Positions 51,027 through 60,006 of a stretch of DNA of 64,000 bases are shown here, piece after piece (the first letter of the stretch is position 1; every line of letters begins with the position of its first letter). The translations under genes were made by a program, and so were the position numbers. The notes beneath the pieces are model-generated. The model did no database searches. It was not told where the DNA came from and worked only from the letters and a program-made list of their open reading frames with translations. This stretch comes from Thermasporomyces sp040195635 (GTDB lineage Bacteria > Actinomycetota > Actinomycetes > Propionibacteriales > Actinopolymorphaceae), in the NCBI RefSeq assembly GCF_040195635.1, contig NZ_JBEFTX010000006.1, positions 124,001 to 188,000 on the forward strand, given 5' to 3'.

Positions 51027-52223
51027 TCAGGCGCCTTTGCGGCGCGCCTTCGCCTTGGCCCGGCGGAACCGGGTCCGCTTGGGATGGCGGGCGGTCGCGT
51101 GCTGGTCGGACTCGCCGCCCACGCCGTCGCCTTCTTCTCCGACGGCAGCGGCGCGAACCTGACGTTCGCGCTCCTCGCGCTCCTCTTCGGCGGCCACCCG
51201 CGCACGGATCTCCCACGCCTTGAGGTCGACGACGGTCGGCGCCTCGCGGTTGTCCCACATCTCCGCTCGGTCGGGATCCGCTGAAACGGCGTCGACCGGC
51301 TCGGCTGTTGCGGCTGGGATGGGTACGTCTGCGGGCGCGTCCTTGCCGTCCTGGGTGTCCTGAGCCCTGCCGTCCTGGGTGTCCTGAGCCCTGCCGTCCT
51401 GGGTGTCCTGAGCTCGGGCGACCGGGCCCTCGGCGCCCTGGACCACGGAGTCCTGCGACTGGGCGACCTGGGCCACGGTGTCGCGGGTGTCGGTGTCGCG
51501 GGTGTCGGTGTCGCGGGTGTCGGTGTCGCGGGTCTCGGTATCGCGGATGTCTGTGTCCATGTCGGTGGCAGGGGTGCTCGGCCGTACGCCGGTCGGGGCC
51601 GGCTGCTCGTCGGCGGAACGCGTGGCCACGACCTGCTCGTGCGCCACCTTGCCCAGGCCCAGAGCCACCAGCGCGAGTTGCTGGGCGGGCTCGGCCACGA
51701 CGCGCCCGGCGTGCGCCGCGACATCGACCAGCTGCCCGTTGGCGGTGGCCGCAATCGTCGCGGGCGGCGTATCAGTAGGTGCAGCCTCGCCGACCTGCTC
51801 GACGGTGGCGGCTGAACTCCGCGGTGCGTCCGTGGCGCCCTGCGTACCGAACAACGCGTCGTCCGGGCCTACCTTCCGCTCCGCCGCCGCGACGGCCTCT
51901 CGGGCCCGCTGCGCCTGGACCTCGGGGTTGGCGAGGGCGAAACCTTCGGCCATGACACGGACATGTGCGGCGTACATGGCGGCGTAGGCACGGGCCTGTG
52001 CCACCCGGTCGGCCCCGTGGGCACGCCGGCTCCGGATGAGTTCGACGTCGAAAACCACTACCGCAATGACGCCAGCCACGAGGGCAACGACGGCGGCACC
52101 GATGAGGATCGGCACATCGCGTTGATAGGCAGCGTAGAGAACTGCGGCCGCGGCTAGCAGCAGGGTTGGCGTGGCCACCCACCGGGCGAGGTGACGGATA
52201 CGGTGATCGCCGCTACGTGCCAT
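51027..52223 (-). CDS. Membrane protein with repetitive acidic linker, unknown function
   Basis: A 398-residue protein. Two transmembrane helices (WVATPTLLLAAAAVLYAAY and ILIGAAVVALVAGVIAVVVF) at residues 14-60 precede a long helical and disordered region. Two short in-frame repeats occur: DTDTRDTDTRDT-type units near residue 230 and three RAQDTQDG units near 275. The C-terminus is coiled-coil then strongly basic (KRTRFRRAKAKARRKGA). Homologues follow folK and DUF3180 genes in related actinobacteria. Function unknown. Confidence 0.75.
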   Translation of the reverse strand: MARSGDHRIRHLARWVATPTLLLAAAAVLYAAYQRDVPILIGAAVVALVAGVIAVVVFDVELIRSRRAHGADRVAQARAYAAMYAAHVRVMAEGFALANPEVQAQRAREAVAAAERKVGPDDALFGTQGATDAPRSSAATVEQVGEAAPTDTPPATIAATANGQLVDVAAHAGRVVAEPAQQLALVALGLGKVAHEQVVATRSADEQPAPTGVRPSTPATDMDTDIRDTETRDTDTRDTDTRDTDTRDTVAQVAQSQDSVVQGAEGPVARAQDTQDGRAQDTQDGRAQDTQDGKDAPADVPIPAATAEPVDAVSADPDRAEMWDNREAPTVVDLKAWEIRARVAAEEEREERERQVRAAAVGEEGDGVGGESDQHATARHPKRTRFRRAKAKARRKGA

Positions 52224-52359
52224 GCGGAGAGGCTACGGTTCGTGACCGTACTAACGCCAGACATCCCCATATTTCCGGAGAGTCTGGTACTTCTCGTACT
52301 CACGTCATCACACAGTGAAGCCGTGGGTGTACGCCCTGGTGGTGTTCGCGCCGGCCGGC

Positions 52360-52857
52360 TCAGCGGACCTCGCCGCCTCGACCGGCGCTCGACTGGCCCT
52401 CGGCGTCGTCAGGACTCTTCGGAACCTTGCACGCGCGTTCGAGCAGCAGTCCACCCACCACGACGACGAGCGCCGCGACCGCCGTGATGATCCCCCGGAC
52501 CACCCGCTCGCGTCCGTCCGGTGTGTCGAAGGCGGGTACGTAGTGGACCGCGACCCCCGCATAGATCCCCGCGACGAGCGCACCGACCAGCGCGCTCGCC
52601 TTCGCCAGTGCGAGCAACCGGACGGCTGTCAGACCGTCGACCCTGCGCTGCTTGCGATGCACCCGGTCGTACATGTACCACGCACCGGCCAGGAGCAGGG
52701 CCGCGAAGAACGCGAGGCCGCCCGCCGCCGACCACGGAGTCCTCGCAACGATCATGCCGGTCGCCTCGAGGACCGCGACGCCGCTCCAGCCCAGCGCTCC
52801 GCCGAGAAGGAGGAGCAGGACGAGCAGGCCGATACGTGTGCTGCGTACCGGCGTCAT
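52360..52857 (-). CDS. DUF3180 family membrane protein
   Basis: A 165-residue protein with four transmembrane segments (IGLLVLLLLLGGALGWSGVAV, AAGGLAFFAALLLAGAWYMY, ASALVGALVAGIYAGVAVHY, GIITAVAALVVVVGGLLLE). This is the DUF3180 pattern, almost always found directly after folK in actinobacteria. The ATG overlaps the folK stop by 4 bases (ATGA). Function unknown; it could concern folate or pterin handling by association only. Confidence 0.88.
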   Translation of the reverse strand: MTPVRSTRIGLLVLLLLLGGALGWSGVAVLEATGMIVARTPWSAAGGLAFFAALLLAGAWYMYDRVHRKQRRVDGLTAVRLLALAKASALVGALVAGIYAGVAVHYVPAFDTPDGRERVVRGIITAVAALVVVVGGLLLERACKVPKSPDDAEGQSSAGRGGEVR

Positions 52858-53420
52858 TCGATCTTGAGCTCGAGGCCGTCGACCCGGGTGATGGTCGTCG
52901 TGTCGATGACGCGCACGAGGTCACCGACCCGGCCCTGGCCAGGGATCTCGCCTTCGCGGTCGACGGCCGCCCACGGGACGAGGACGAAGGGCCGCTCATG
53001 CGCCCGCGGATGCGGAAGAACGAAGTCGTCCTCGTCGACCACCTTGTCGCCCACGACCAGCAGGTCGACGTCGAGTGTGCGCGGCGCACCGGGCTCGGTA
53101 CGTACTCGCCCGAACGCGTCCTCGATCGCCAGCGCCCGCTCCAGCAGGGTCCTGGCGTGCAGCGTGGAGTCGACCACGACGACCGCGTTGAGGAAGTACG
53201 GAGATCCTTCGGGGGCGCCGACCGGCGCCGTCTCGTAGACCGGTGAGACCTCGACGACTTCGACATCAGGGGTGTCCGCCAGGGCGTTGAGCGCACCCTG
53301 CAGGTTGGCCGCCCGGTCGCCCAGGTTGCTGCCCAGGGCGATGACGACGCGCCGGATGGGGCGCAGGCCTCCGGTCAAGGTATCGGCGTCGATGATCCAG
53401 GGGTTGGGCGTCTCTGTCAC
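52854..53420 (-). CDS. folK: 2-amino-4-hydroxy-6-hydroxymethyldihydropteridine pyrophosphokinase
   Basis: A 188-residue enzyme that transfers pyrophosphate from ATP to 6-hydroxymethyl-7,8-dihydropterin. VVIALGSNLGDRAANLQGAL is the family start, YFLNAVVVVDS the middle motif, and GAPRTLDVDLLVVGDKVVDEDDFVLPHPRAHER holds the Asp pair for Mg2+ and the HPR. About 20 residues precede the core, as in other actinobacteria. Start and stop overlap neighbouring genes by 4 bases (folB, DUF3180), so folB-folK-DUF3180 form a tight operon. Confidence 0.96.
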   Translation of the reverse strand: MTETPNPWIIDADTLTGGLRPIRRVVIALGSNLGDRAANLQGALNALADTPDVEVVEVSPVYETAPVGAPEGSPYFLNAVVVVDSTLHARTLLERALAIEDAFGRVRTEPGAPRTLDVDLLVVGDKVVDEDDFVLPHPRAHERPFVLVPWAAVDREGEIPGQGRVGDLVRVIDTTTITRVDGLELKIE

Positions 53421-53779
53421 GTACGGCTCCGGTGAATGGTGACGGCGACGTCGTCGAGCTCTACGCCGACAGGCGCCTCTGGCTTGTGAATGGTGACCTT
53501 GACCTCCGCGACGAGCGGCTGGTCAAGGCACAGATCAGCGACACGCTGTGCCACCGTTTCGAGGAGATCCACAGGATCCCTCCCCACCGCGTCGGCCACA
53601 TCTGTGGCGAGCCGGGAGTAGTCAACGGTTTCGGTCAGTTCGTCCGTCTTCGCCGCGGGCCGGGTGTCGACGCCGAGGACGACGTCGACGATGAAGAGCT
53701 GCCCCTGTGCCCGCTCCTTCGGATGGACCCCGTGGTGCCCGAATATCCGGAGCCCCCGAAGCGCTATCCGATCGACCAC
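53417..53779 (-). CDS. folB: Dihydroneopterin aldolase
   Basis: A 120-residue enzyme that converts dihydroneopterin to hydroxymethyldihydropterin. DRIALRGLRIFGHHGVHPKERAQG is the conserved N-terminus, VDYSRLATDVADAV the middle motif, and VKVTIHKPEAPVGVELDDVAV the C-terminal motif with the catalytic Lys. GTG 53779 is preceded by AAGGAGG, the strongest ribosome-binding site in the fol cluster, which fixes the start although the frame stays open further. It is followed with overlap by folK. Confidence 0.95.
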   Translation of the reverse strand: MVDRIALRGLRIFGHHGVHPKERAQGQLFIVDVVLGVDTRPAAKTDELTETVDYSRLATDVADAVGRDPVDLLETVAQRVADLCLDQPLVAEVKVTIHKPEAPVGVELDDVAVTIHRSRT

Positions 53780-54047
53780 GACATCCCTCCTTCCCACGCC
53801 GCGAACTCCAGGTGCCCGACAGTACCGGCGCGGATATGTCAGGCGAAAACCAGAGGTACCCGATTCTTCCATTCCGACCGAGACTTTCGGGTACGCCCAG
53901 TCTCGGGTCCGTCCCGTCCCTGGGCCACCCCGCCTTTGCCGAGCGGGCGCCGCCCGAGATCCGGTCAGGCGTATGTCAACGTGGCAAACCGCCCAGGACG
54001 AAGCCCATACGGTCAACCGCGAGACACAACCGTTCCCGGTCGAACCG

Positions 54048-54914
54048 CTATTCCCCCCGGCCCGCGCCCCATCGAGCCGCCACCCGGACGGCGTCCAGGG
54101 TCGGCCGGACGGCGTGGACACGGACGCACCAGACGCCCGCCGCGGCCGCCAGTGCGGACACCGCCGCACTCGCGTCATCGCGGTCGTCCTCGGGTCGAGG
54201 CTCTCCGGTCACCGGGTCGGCGAGGAGAGCTCCGAGAAACCGTTTCCGGGACGCCCCGACCAACACAGGATGACCGAGGTGGACCAGGTCGTCGAGGGCG
54301 GCGAGGACAGCCCAGTTGTGGTCGGCGCTCTTGGCGTACCCGATGCCCGGGTCGATCGCCACGCGGTCCGCGTGGATCCCCGCCGCCAGCGCCGCCTGCA
54401 GCCGGTCGCGGAGCTCTGCCCCCACGTCGGCGACGACATCACGGTAGCTCGCCCGGGTCTGCATCTGGTCGGAGTGCCCGCGCCAGTGCATGCAGATGTA
54501 CGACGTCCCTGCCGTGGCGACGAACGGCAACATCGCCGGATCGGCGAGGCCACCGGACACGTCGTTGACGACGACGGCGCCGGCGTCGACGGCGGCCCGC
54601 GCGACACCGGCCCGCATCGTGTCGATCGACACGAGTGCCCCGTCGCTGGCGAGCGCCCGGACCACCGGCAGGACTCGGCGCAGTTCCTCCTCCTCCGGGG
54701 GGCGCGGCGCTCCCGGCCGGGTCGACTCGCCACCTACGTCGACGACATCGGCGCCCTCGGCGAGCAGTTCGTGGCCGTGGGCTATCGCGTGGTCGGGCTC
54801 CAGCCACCGGCCACCGTCGGAGAACGAGTCAGGCGTGACGTTGAGCACACCCATGACCAGCGCCCTCCCGGGCTTCGGCAGACCCGCGAGATAGCGGACC
54901 GGTACACCGCCCAC
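54048..54914 (-). CDS. folP: Dihydropteroate synthase
   Basis: A 288-residue enzyme that joins p-aminobenzoate to the pterin pyrophosphate and is the sulfonamide target. ALVMGVLNVTPDSFSDGGRW is the first signature. DVVDVGGESTRPGA is the second, with the substrate loop; VSIDTMRAGV, VVNDVSGG and IDPGIGYAK follow, and VGASRKRFLG is the sulfonamide-site loop. GTG 54914 is supported by GGAGAGGAGAGG upstream; the open frame beyond runs into a 14-bp tandem array. A 268-base spacer separates it from folB. Confidence 0.95.
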   Translation of the reverse strand: MGGVPVRYLAGLPKPGRALVMGVLNVTPDSFSDGGRWLEPDHAIAHGHELLAEGADVVDVGGESTRPGAPRPPEEEELRRVLPVVRALASDGALVSIDTMRAGVARAAVDAGAVVVNDVSGGLADPAMLPFVATAGTSYICMHWRGHSDQMQTRASYRDVVADVGAELRDRLQAALAAGIHADRVAIDPGIGYAKSADHNWAVLAALDDLVHLGHPVLVGASRKRFLGALLADPVTGEPRPEDDRDDASAAVSALAAAAGVWCVRVHAVRPTLDAVRVAARWGAGRGE

Positions 54915-54927
54915 GTCCTCTCCTCTC

Positions 54928-54969
54928 CGCCTCTTCCGATCCGCCTCTTCCGACCCGCCTCTTCCGACC
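54928..54969 (+). repeat. Tandem array, 3 x 14 bp (GCCTCTTCCGACCC)
   Basis: Three near-identical 14-bp units lie just upstream of the folP start, inside its presumed leader. Nothing else is recognised in 54970-55166. Confidence 0.8.
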
Positions 54970-55166
54970 CCCCGCTGTCCCGCCCCTACGGACGTTCGGC
55001 GGGTCAGCTGGCTGACCGCGGCCAAGGTCGCGTGCCACACCTTGACGGGTGATGCCGGTTCCGCGACGTTCGGGGCCGGACGGCGTGGGCGGGTCTCCCG
55101 CCGCTCGACCCTTCCGGTTCTCGATCCCAGTCCTCGCTCAGGTGTCGTTCGATCAGGAGGTCGCTC

Positions 55167-56225
55167 ATGCGTGCATCGACCAGTCGTGCCGACCGCGGGC
55201 GCCGCGCACTGGCAGTTCCCGGGCCGCTTCCAGCGATCGTAGGGCGCGGCTCGTCATCACCGGCTACCGGCGTACTTCTCGTTCTTGCCCTTCTTCTGCT
55301 GGCCGGACTGGTCGGTGCCGCCAACCCGGCCCAGGCGACCGCGGTGCAGCGCGAGAAGGCCGTCGTCGTCGACGAGGAACAGGTCGCACCCCGCCAGGTC
55401 GACCTCACGATCTCCTCGCCGGCCCTCGCGACGGAGGCGAAGGTCCGGCTCCTCACACCGGACGGCTGGGAGGACCGCCGGCCCGGTCAGGAGTGGCCGG
55501 TTCTCTATCTCCTGCACGGCTGCTGCGGCGACTACACGAGTTGGACCGGGGCAACGGACGTCGAGGAGTTCCCCGAGTTGCGTGACGTCCTCGTCGTCAT
55601 GCCCGAGGCGGGCGTCACCGGCTGGTACAGCGACTGGTGGAACTACGGCGAGGGCGGCGCGCCAGCATGGGAGACCTTCCACCTGCGGGAGGTACGCAAG
55701 ATCGTCGAAGGCGGCTACGGCGCCGGCGACCATCGCGTCGTCGCGGGCCTGTCGATGGGTGGCTTCGGCGCGCTGTCCTATGCGGCACGCAATCCCGGGT
55801 TCTTCCGTGCTGCCGCCTCGTACAGCGGCGTCGTCGACAACCGGCACACCCCCGGTGCAGCCGGGACGATCCTGGGTTTCGTCCGCCGATACAACCTGGA
55901 TCCCCTTGCCCTGTGGGGCGATTCGGGTATGCAGGCTGACATCTGGGCCGCACACAATCCCGTCGATCTGGCCCACCGGCTGCGCAACATCCCCGTCTAC
56001 CTGTCGTGCGGAAACGGCGAGAACGGACCGCTGGACCCGCCCGACGTCTCGGGCGGGATCGAGGTCCTGCTGGAACAGGAGAACCTGCTCCTGGCCGATC
56101 GGCTCGAGGAGGTCGGCGCACGACACGTGGTGACGCACTTCTACGGTCCAGGAACGCACGCGTGGGCATACTGGGAACGCGAGCTCCGCTTGTCCCTGCC
56201 GCTCCTGCTCGAAGCCCTGCGCTGA
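55167..56225 (+). CDS. Secreted alpha/beta-hydrolase (esterase D / antigen 85-like)
   Basis: A 352-residue exported esterase of the PF00756 family. Residues 33-58 are a hydrophobic signal (GVLLVLALLLLAGLVGAANPAQA). YLLHGCCGDYTSWTG is the oxyanion region. The nucleophile Ser is in VVAGLSMGGFGALSYAAR. PLALWGDSG is a family motif, and FYGPGTHAWAYWERELR gives the catalytic His. Similar proteins include mycolyltransferases and feruloyl or trehalose esterases; the actual substrate is unknown. It interrupts the minus-strand fol cluster, and a strong hairpin follows its stop. Confidence 0.9.
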   Translation: MRASTSRADRGRRALAVPGPLPAIVGRGSSSPATGVLLVLALLLLAGLVGAANPAQATAVQREKAVVVDEEQVAPRQVDLTISSPALATEAKVRLLTPDGWEDRRPGQEWPVLYLLHGCCGDYTSWTGATDVEEFPELRDVLVVMPEAGVTGWYSDWWNYGEGGAPAWETFHLREVRKIVEGGYGAGDHRVVAGLSMGGFGALSYAARNPGFFRAAASYSGVVDNRHTPGAAGTILGFVRRYNLDPLALWGDSGMQADIWAAHNPVDLAHRLRNIPVYLSCGNGENGPLDPPDVSGGIEVLLEQENLLLADRLEEVGARHVVTHFYGPGTHAWAYWERELRLSLPLLLEALR

Positions 56226-56255
56226 CGCCGAGGGCGGTCAGGCGGCGCTGTGGGA

Positions 56256-56300
56256 TGAGGGGGCCCTTCCTACGAACCTTTCCCATGAAGGGCCCCCTCA
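56256..56300 (+). terminator. Perfect 14-bp inverted repeat (family 2, locus d)
   Basis: TGAGGGGGCCCTTC (56256-56269) pairs without mismatch with GAAGGGCCCCCTCA (56287-56300) around a 17-base loop. It lies 31 bases after the esterase stop and is the cleanest member of the GGGGCCC repeat family. A terminator role fits its position. Confidence 0.7.
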
Positions 56301-56512
56301 CCCACGAGGAAGCGCTGGGCATGAGTTTGCGGCATTGACGCATCCCGCGGCTTTCGTCGCTGGTTCACCCCAAGTTCCCGCAATCAGGTGAGAAGAGCCG
56401 TAGCCTTGGCGTGGGGTCATCCGTTGACCACTGTGGGGATGGGACCACACAGCTCATCCAGGCCGCCGGCTCTACCCGACCGGTTGGACCGCCGGCCGCT
56501 GAAAGGAGCGTC

Positions 56513-56776
56513 ATGAGCACCGCTGCCGTCGACATCGCCGATTCCCCCACGGTCGTTGTCGCGCCCGCTGAGCCCGTCACTCGCGTCGAAATCCTTGATG
56601 TCCTCGATGACGCCTTCGCCGTTGGCCCGGCGTCGCGTGGACAGCTGGTGAACGCCGCACGAGCACAGGGCGCTCGCGCAGAGCTTGTCGCACTGCTCGA
56701 GGAACTGCCCGACCGTCAGTACGTCCACCAGCGTCAGCTCTGGGTCCACATGCCGAACGTTCCGGTCGGCCTCTGA
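56513..56776 (+). CDS. DUF2795 family small protein
   Basis: An 87-residue protein. Its C-terminal 60 residues (RVEILDVLDDAFAVGPASRG, then ELVALLEELPDRQYVHQRQLW) resemble the DUF2795 fold, a helical domain found alone or in pairs in actinobacteria. Role unknown. GAAAGGAG lies 6 bases before the ATG; the longer open frame begins in a poorly conserved region. The upstream stretch 56301-56512 shows no other feature. Convergent with folE. Confidence 0.75.
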   Translation: MSTAAVDIADSPTVVVAPAEPVTRVEILDVLDDAFAVGPASRGQLVNAARAQGARAELVALLEELPDRQYVHQRQLWVHMPNVPVGL

Positions 56777-56958
56777 GCAGTCGGACAACCAGTTCGAGGG
56801 CTGCGCAGGTCGGGACCCGCACCACCCTCCAACGCAGCTGAGGCAGACGCCTCGGCGACGTTCTCGCGACATCGGAGAACGTCGCCGATCCGTTTGCCGC
56901 GAAGCAGCGTCGGCGCTGCCCGGTCAGCCGGCAGACGGCGTCCACCGGCGGGTGAGCC

Positions 56959-57603
56959 TCAGCCGCCGATGATGAGGCTCATCGCCTCCGCCCGGGTCGC
57001 CGCATCGCGCAACTGTCCCCGCACGGCAGAGGTGACCGTCTTCGCCCCTGGCTTGCGTACTCCCCGCATGGTCATGCACAAGTGCTCACACTCGATCACG
57101 ACGATCACGCCCCGAGGCCGGAGGATCTCCTCCAGCGCGTCGGCGATCTGGCTCGTCAACCGCTCCTGCACCTGCGGACGCTTGGCAAACACGTCCACGA
57201 GCCGGGCGAGCTTCGAGAGCCCGGTGATCTGTCCCTGGGTATTGGGAATGTAGCCGACGTGCGCCGATCCGGTGAACGGCACCAAATGATGCTCACACAC
57301 CGACCAGACCTCGATGTCCTTGACGAGCACCATCTCGTCGTGCCCGATGTCGAACGTCGTGGTGAGGACTCCCGCCGCGGTCATCCGCAGCCCGGCGAAC
57401 ATCTCCGCGTAGGTCCGGGCCACCCGGGCCGGTGTGTCCTTCAACCCGTCACGATCGGGATTCTCGCCGATGGCGAGCAACAGCTCACGGACCGCCCGCT
57501 CGGCGCGTTCGTGGTCGAACGGCGGTACGTCGGCCGGGCTCCCATCCGTCGCGTTCACCGCTGCCGTGCTCTCGTCCGGCACATCCGCACCTGGTGGGCT
57601 CAC
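56959..57603 (-). CDS. folE: GTP cyclohydrolase I
   Basis: A 214-residue enzyme that converts GTP to dihydroneopterin triphosphate, the entry to folate synthesis. AIGENPDRDGLKDTPARVAR is the N-terminal signature. VWSVCEHHLVPFTGSAHVGY contains the first zinc Cys and His. GLSKLARLVDVFAKRPQVQE is the middle signature, and VIECEHLCMTMRGVRKPGA holds the second zinc Cys. A GTG start at 57603 leaves 13 bases after the ftsH stop; an earlier in-frame start would overlap ftsH. Its close placement after ftsH matches mycobacteria. Confidence 0.95.
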   Translation of the reverse strand: MSPPGADVPDESTAAVNATDGSPADVPPFDHERAERAVRELLLAIGENPDRDGLKDTPARVARTYAEMFAGLRMTAAGVLTTTFDIGHDEMVLVKDIEVWSVCEHHLVPFTGSAHVGYIPNTQGQITGLSKLARLVDVFAKRPQVQERLTSQIADALEEILRPRGVIVVIECEHLCMTMRGVRKPGAKTVTSAVRGQLRDAATRAEAMSLIIGG

Positions 57604-57616
57604 GCTGCCGCTGGGC

Positions 57617-59656
57617 TCACGCGGGTCCGGCCGCCGGGCCAGGCTCGCCCGGAGGTGCGCCCGACCGGCCCTCCTGGACGTCAGGCTCTCCATCCGGCGC
57701 GGGGCCGATCACGAGACCACCCTCCGGGCCCTGGCCGTTGGGCGACAGCGCCGCCTTCGGCGTCTCGACCGGTGGGATCTCCGACGGCCTCCGGGTCGGC
57801 GAGCCGGTCCAGGCCGGCCGGATCTCCCGGCGCCGCACCGGCTCGAAGACCGTGGCGAGCTCTGCCTTGTCGAGGGTCTCGTGCTCGAGGAGCTCCAGGA
57901 CGAGGTTGTCGAGGACGTCACGGTTCTCGACCAGGACGTCGAAGGCCTCCTGGTGCGCCGCGTCGACCAGCCGGCGGACCTCCTCGTCGACGAGCGCGGC
58001 CACTTCCTCGGAGTAGTTCCGCTGGTGGCCCAGCTCGCGGCCGAGGAACGGCTCGGAGTTGCTGTCGCCGAACTTGATCGCGCCGAGGCGTTCGGTCATG
58101 CCGTACTGCGTGACCATCGCCCGGGCCAGTCCGGTCGCCTTCTCGATGTCGTTGGCCGCACCGGTTGTCGGGTCGTGGAAGACCAGCTCCTCGGCGGCCC
58201 GGCCACCCATCATGTAGGCGAGCTTGTCGAGCATCTCCGAGCGCGTGGTGCTGTACTTGTCCTCGTCGGGCAGCGCCATCGTGTAACCGAGGGCCCGCCC
58301 GCGCGGCAGGATCGTGACCTTGTGCACCGGGTCGTTGCCGGGCAGGGCCGTGGCGACCAGGGCGTGTCCGCCTTCGTGGTAGGCGGTGATCTTCTTCTCC
58401 TTGTCGCTCATCAACCGGGTCCGCTTCTGCGGTCCGGCGATGACCCGGTCGATCGCCTCGTCAAGGGCGTCGTCGTCGACGAGCTTCTTGTTCTGCCGGG
58501 CGGTGAGCAGGGCCGCTTCGTTCAGGACGTTGGCGAGGTCGGCACCGGAGAATCCGGGAGTACGACGCGCCACGGCGAGCAGGTCGACGTTCGGCTCGAC
58601 GGGCTTGCCACGCGCGTGGACCTGGAGAATCTTGTGGCGGCCGATGAGGTCGGGCGCCTCGACGCTGATCTGCCGGTCGAACCGGCCCGGGCGCAGCAGC
58701 GCCGGGTCGAGGATGTCGGGCCGGTTGGTGGCCGCGATGAGGATCACACCACCGCGGACGTCGAAACCGTCCATCTCGACCAGCAGCTGGTTGAGGGTCT
58801 GCTCGCGCTCGTCGTGCCCGCCACCGAGCCCGGCGCCACGGTGCCGGCCCACGGCGTCGATCTCGTCGATGAAGACGATGGCCGGCGCGTTGGCCTTGGC
58901 CTGCTCGAAGAGGTCGCGGACTCGGGATGCGCCGACACCGACGAACATCTCCACGAAGTCGGAGCCGGAGATGGAGTAGAACGGAACGCCCGCCTCGCCG
59001 GCCACCGCACGGGCCAGCAGGGTCTTGCCGGTGCCGGGCGGGCCGTAGAGCAGGACGCCCTTGGGGATCTTGGCGCCGACCGCCTGGAACTTCGCGGGCT
59101 CCTGGAGGAACTCCTTGATCTCCCCGAGCTCCTCGATCGCCTCGTCACAGCCCGCGACGTCGGCAAACGTCGACTTCGGGGTGTCCTTGCTGATCAGCTT
59201 GGCCTTGGACTTGCCGAAGTTCATCACCCGGCTGCCGCCGCCCTGGAACTGGTTCATCAGGAAGAGGAACAGCAGGGCGATGAGGATGAACGGCAACAGG
59301 GTGGAGATGAGCGAGCCGAGCAGGCTGGGCCGGGAGATCTCGACGTCGTAGCCCTCCGGGAGCTTGTTCTGGTCGGCCTTCTGCTGCAGCAGCTTCTGCA
59401 GCTCGAGGTCCTGGCCGTTGACCCAGGCGGCCTTCATCTTCTCGCCGCCCTTGGTGGTCACCCTGATCTCCTGGTCGGTGCCGCCGACGATCACCGCCGA
59501 CGCGACCTTGTCCGACCGGATCTGGTCGACCACCTTGTAGGTGTCGGTCTGTTGGAAGCCGCCCGATCGGGTCACGAGGTCGCCGATGAACAGGATCACG
59601 ATGATGAGCACAGCGATCCAGAAGATCGGCCCACGGAAGAAGCGCTTAAGGTCCAT
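57617..59656 (-). CDS. ftsH: ATP-dependent zinc metalloprotease FtsH
   Basis: A 679-residue membrane AAA+ protease that degrades membrane and regulatory proteins. Transmembrane segments lie at about 12-30 and 115-135 on either side of a periplasmic domain. The Walker A GPPGTGKT is at 205-212. Walker B (VFIDEIDAVG) and the SRH (RPDILDPALLRPGRFDRQ) follow. The zinc site HEGGH is at 427-431. The last 70 residues are Pro/Gly/Glu-rich and disordered. MDLKRFFRGPIFWIAV (ATG 59656) is the family start. Confidence 0.97.
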   Translation of the reverse strand: MDLKRFFRGPIFWIAVLIIVILFIGDLVTRSGGFQQTDTYKVVDQIRSDKVASAVIVGGTDQEIRVTTKGGEKMKAAWVNGQDLELQKLLQQKADQNKLPEGYDVEISRPSLLGSLISTLLPFILIALLFLFLMNQFQGGGSRVMNFGKSKAKLISKDTPKSTFADVAGCDEAIEELGEIKEFLQEPAKFQAVGAKIPKGVLLYGPPGTGKTLLARAVAGEAGVPFYSISGSDFVEMFVGVGASRVRDLFEQAKANAPAIVFIDEIDAVGRHRGAGLGGGHDEREQTLNQLLVEMDGFDVRGGVILIAATNRPDILDPALLRPGRFDRQISVEAPDLIGRHKILQVHARGKPVEPNVDLLAVARRTPGFSGADLANVLNEAALLTARQNKKLVDDDALDEAIDRVIAGPQKRTRLMSDKEKKITAYHEGGHALVATALPGNDPVHKVTILPRGRALGYTMALPDEDKYSTTRSEMLDKLAYMMGGRAAEELVFHDPTTGAANDIEKATGLARAMVTQYGMTERLGAIKFGDSNSEPFLGRELGHQRNYSEEVAALVDEEVRRLVDAAHQEAFDVLVENRDVLDNLVLELLEHETLDKAELATVFEPVRRREIRPAWTGSPTRRPSEIPPVETPKAALSPNGQGPEGGLVIGPAPDGEPDVQEGRSGAPPGEPGPAAGPA

Positions 59657-60006
59657 ACTCCCGGGACTTGCGGCCCCGTCCCTCCTGCTCATCCACCCAG
59701 AAACGCCGAGTAGGCGCTGCGGTTCTCCAGAACGACATCGGTCATTCGAGTGGTCACCGCATCACACTCGCCCCACGGCGTGGGGAGAGTACGACCGTAC
59801 ACCGGGCTTATTGCCGGTACGGCAGCGGCGTACTCGAAGTTCTCCTCCTCATCAGCGAAACGTTGCAGCCGAGGTCGGGTGTTCCCAGCGGCTTCGGACA
59901 GGCCGGCCGAGCACGCCCATTTGGGATACCTGGCGCCACCCGGATCGGGCCCGGGCGTGGCAAATGCGCTCGAGCCCATGATCATCGCGAGGGATGACCA
60001 GCATCG
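59657..60006. other. Intergenic region between hpt and ftsH
   Basis: A 350-base stretch without a convincing gene. It presumably holds the ftsH promoter. A small hairpin, CCCCACGGCGTGGGG (59773-59787), is the only clear secondary structure; short open frames here have no conserved start, ribosome-binding site or recognisable product. Confidence 0.5.

Noticed and set aside
57434..59713. 759-codon open frame antisense to ftsH
   Set aside because: Same shadow effect; FtsH motifs are complete on the minus strand.
59689..59985. 98-codon minus-strand open frame upstream of ftsH
   Set aside because: No ribosome-binding site, family or conserved neighbour relation could be seen; treated as promoter-bearing spacer.
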